Shown here: piece after piece, positions 6,894 to 7,325 of the stretch | Numbering within the stretch: the first letter of the stretch is position 1 | Layout of the letters: each line of letters begins with the position of its first letter | Assembly (NCBI GenBank): GCA_028290385.1 | Contig: JAQGJZ010000149.1 | Coordinates: 1-7,325 of the forward strand | Reading direction: 5' to 3' | Length of the DNA: 7,325 nt | Source of the DNA: Enterovirga sp. | GTDB taxonomy: Bacteria > Pseudomonadota > Alphaproteobacteria > Rhizobiales > Beijerinckiaceae | Translations under genes and position numbers: made by a program | The notes under the pieces: model-generated | The model's input: the letters and a program-made list of their open reading frames with translations, nothing else | What the model was told of the DNA's origin: nothing | Database searches by the model: none

Positions 6894-7325
6894 TCAAATT
6901 GGAGCGACCCTGAGCAAAATGGCTGCGTGGGCAGGTATTCGCCATCCGGCCTCCCTGATTATCTTGGGAGTTCCCTGGCCGCCGTAGCGGGGACCTTCGC
7001 TTGAGAAATGCAGCTCCCAGCTGCCTCCCACAGGGGGCGCGAGCAGCGGCTCCGCGATGCTGCGTCGCACGAGGTCCTGGCCAAGATTTACGACTAACAG
7101 AAGGTCGTCCCCGCCCGCCTCGCCGAAATAGCGCAAAGCTTAGGCGGATGCCCCGATCACCGCGCCGTCCACCCCGCCCCGCACCTGCCGCTGCAAAGCC
7201 GGCTCGCGGCGCCGAAGCGCGATGGCATCCGCGTGGAGCGCAAGAACGGCTGCGCGCCGCTCGAGATCGGACCAGTCCAGCTTGCTGCGCCCAAAAGTCT
7301 CGGCGGCGGCCGGGTCCGGGAGCCG
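6894..7325 (-). pseudogene. treZ: treZ (maltooligosyl-trehalose trehalohydrolase) 3' part, interrupted by an in-frame TAA
   Basis: TreZ (GH13) releases trehalose from maltooligosyl-trehalose made by TreY. Only the C-terminal 143 codons are present. From the window edge the minus strand reads LPDPAAAETFGRSKLDWSDL, a typical TreZ stretch, then ALHADAIALRRREPAL and a run ending VDGAVIGASA. A TAA follows at 7142-7140, and the same frame continues at once with ALRYFGEAGGDDLLLVVNLG, EPLLAPPVGGSWELHFSSEG, PRYGGQGTP and WRIPAHAAILLRV before the natural TGA at 6896-6894. Both sides are recognisable TreZ and there is no frameshift. The stop would remove the last 81 residues, the C-terminal beta domain. 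Either this is a recent nonsense mutation or a base-call error. The catalytic residues lie outside the window, so activity of the truncated form cannot be judged. Confidence 0.72.

Noticed and set aside
6708..7004. 98-codon plus-strand frame in the mucR-treZ gap
   Set aside because: Overlaps the mucR 5' end and the treZ 3' end antisense; no ribosome site or family resemblance.

Overview
The window comes from the chromosome of a GC-rich alphaproteobacterium, most probably Methylobacterium/Methylorubrum or a close Hyphomicrobiales relative. The signs are the Caulobacter-style fliF-fliH-fliN-flbD gene order, a MucR/Ros regulator, and two textbook alphaproteobacterial EcfG (general stress response) promoters. 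The genus is inferred from gene content and protein style, not from a database match.

Left third (1-3085, + strand): the end of a flagellar basal-body operon. It holds the 3' part of fliF (MS ring), a FliH/FlbE-like protein, fliN (C ring) and flbD (sigma-54 activator). The first three are translationally coupled by 1-4 nt overlaps. flbD follows after 23 nt and ends only 7 nt before a convergent small gene. No fliG lies between fliF and fliH, although it does in Caulobacter.

Middle (3093-4635): a small stress-type cluster. A 69-residue hydrophilic protein (-) and a 308-residue BON-domain protein (+) diverge from a 168-bp spacer. That spacer holds one GGAAC-N16/17-CGTT promoter for each gene, with the two -35 boxes inside a perfect 9-bp inverted repeat. 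Both genes are therefore predicted to be switched on together by EcfG under PhyR/NepR control. A DUF2945 (Hva1/Tudor-like) small protein follows on the minus strand, convergent with the BON gene.

Right (4756-6239, + strand): rlmJ (23S rRNA m6A2030 methyltransferase) and a YibF-like glutathione S-transferase, probably co-transcribed and ended by a 9-bp stem-loop. On the minus strand come a MucR/Ros-family regulator that has lost the usual zinc ligands and, at the window edge, the C-terminal part of treZ (maltooligosyl-trehalose trehalohydrolase). treZ is interrupted by an in-frame TAA with good TreZ-like coding on both sides.

The best candidate for something little described is the divergent EcfG-controlled pair at 3093-4397. 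The treZ nonsense codon and the zinc-ligand-less MucR are the next most useful points to check.
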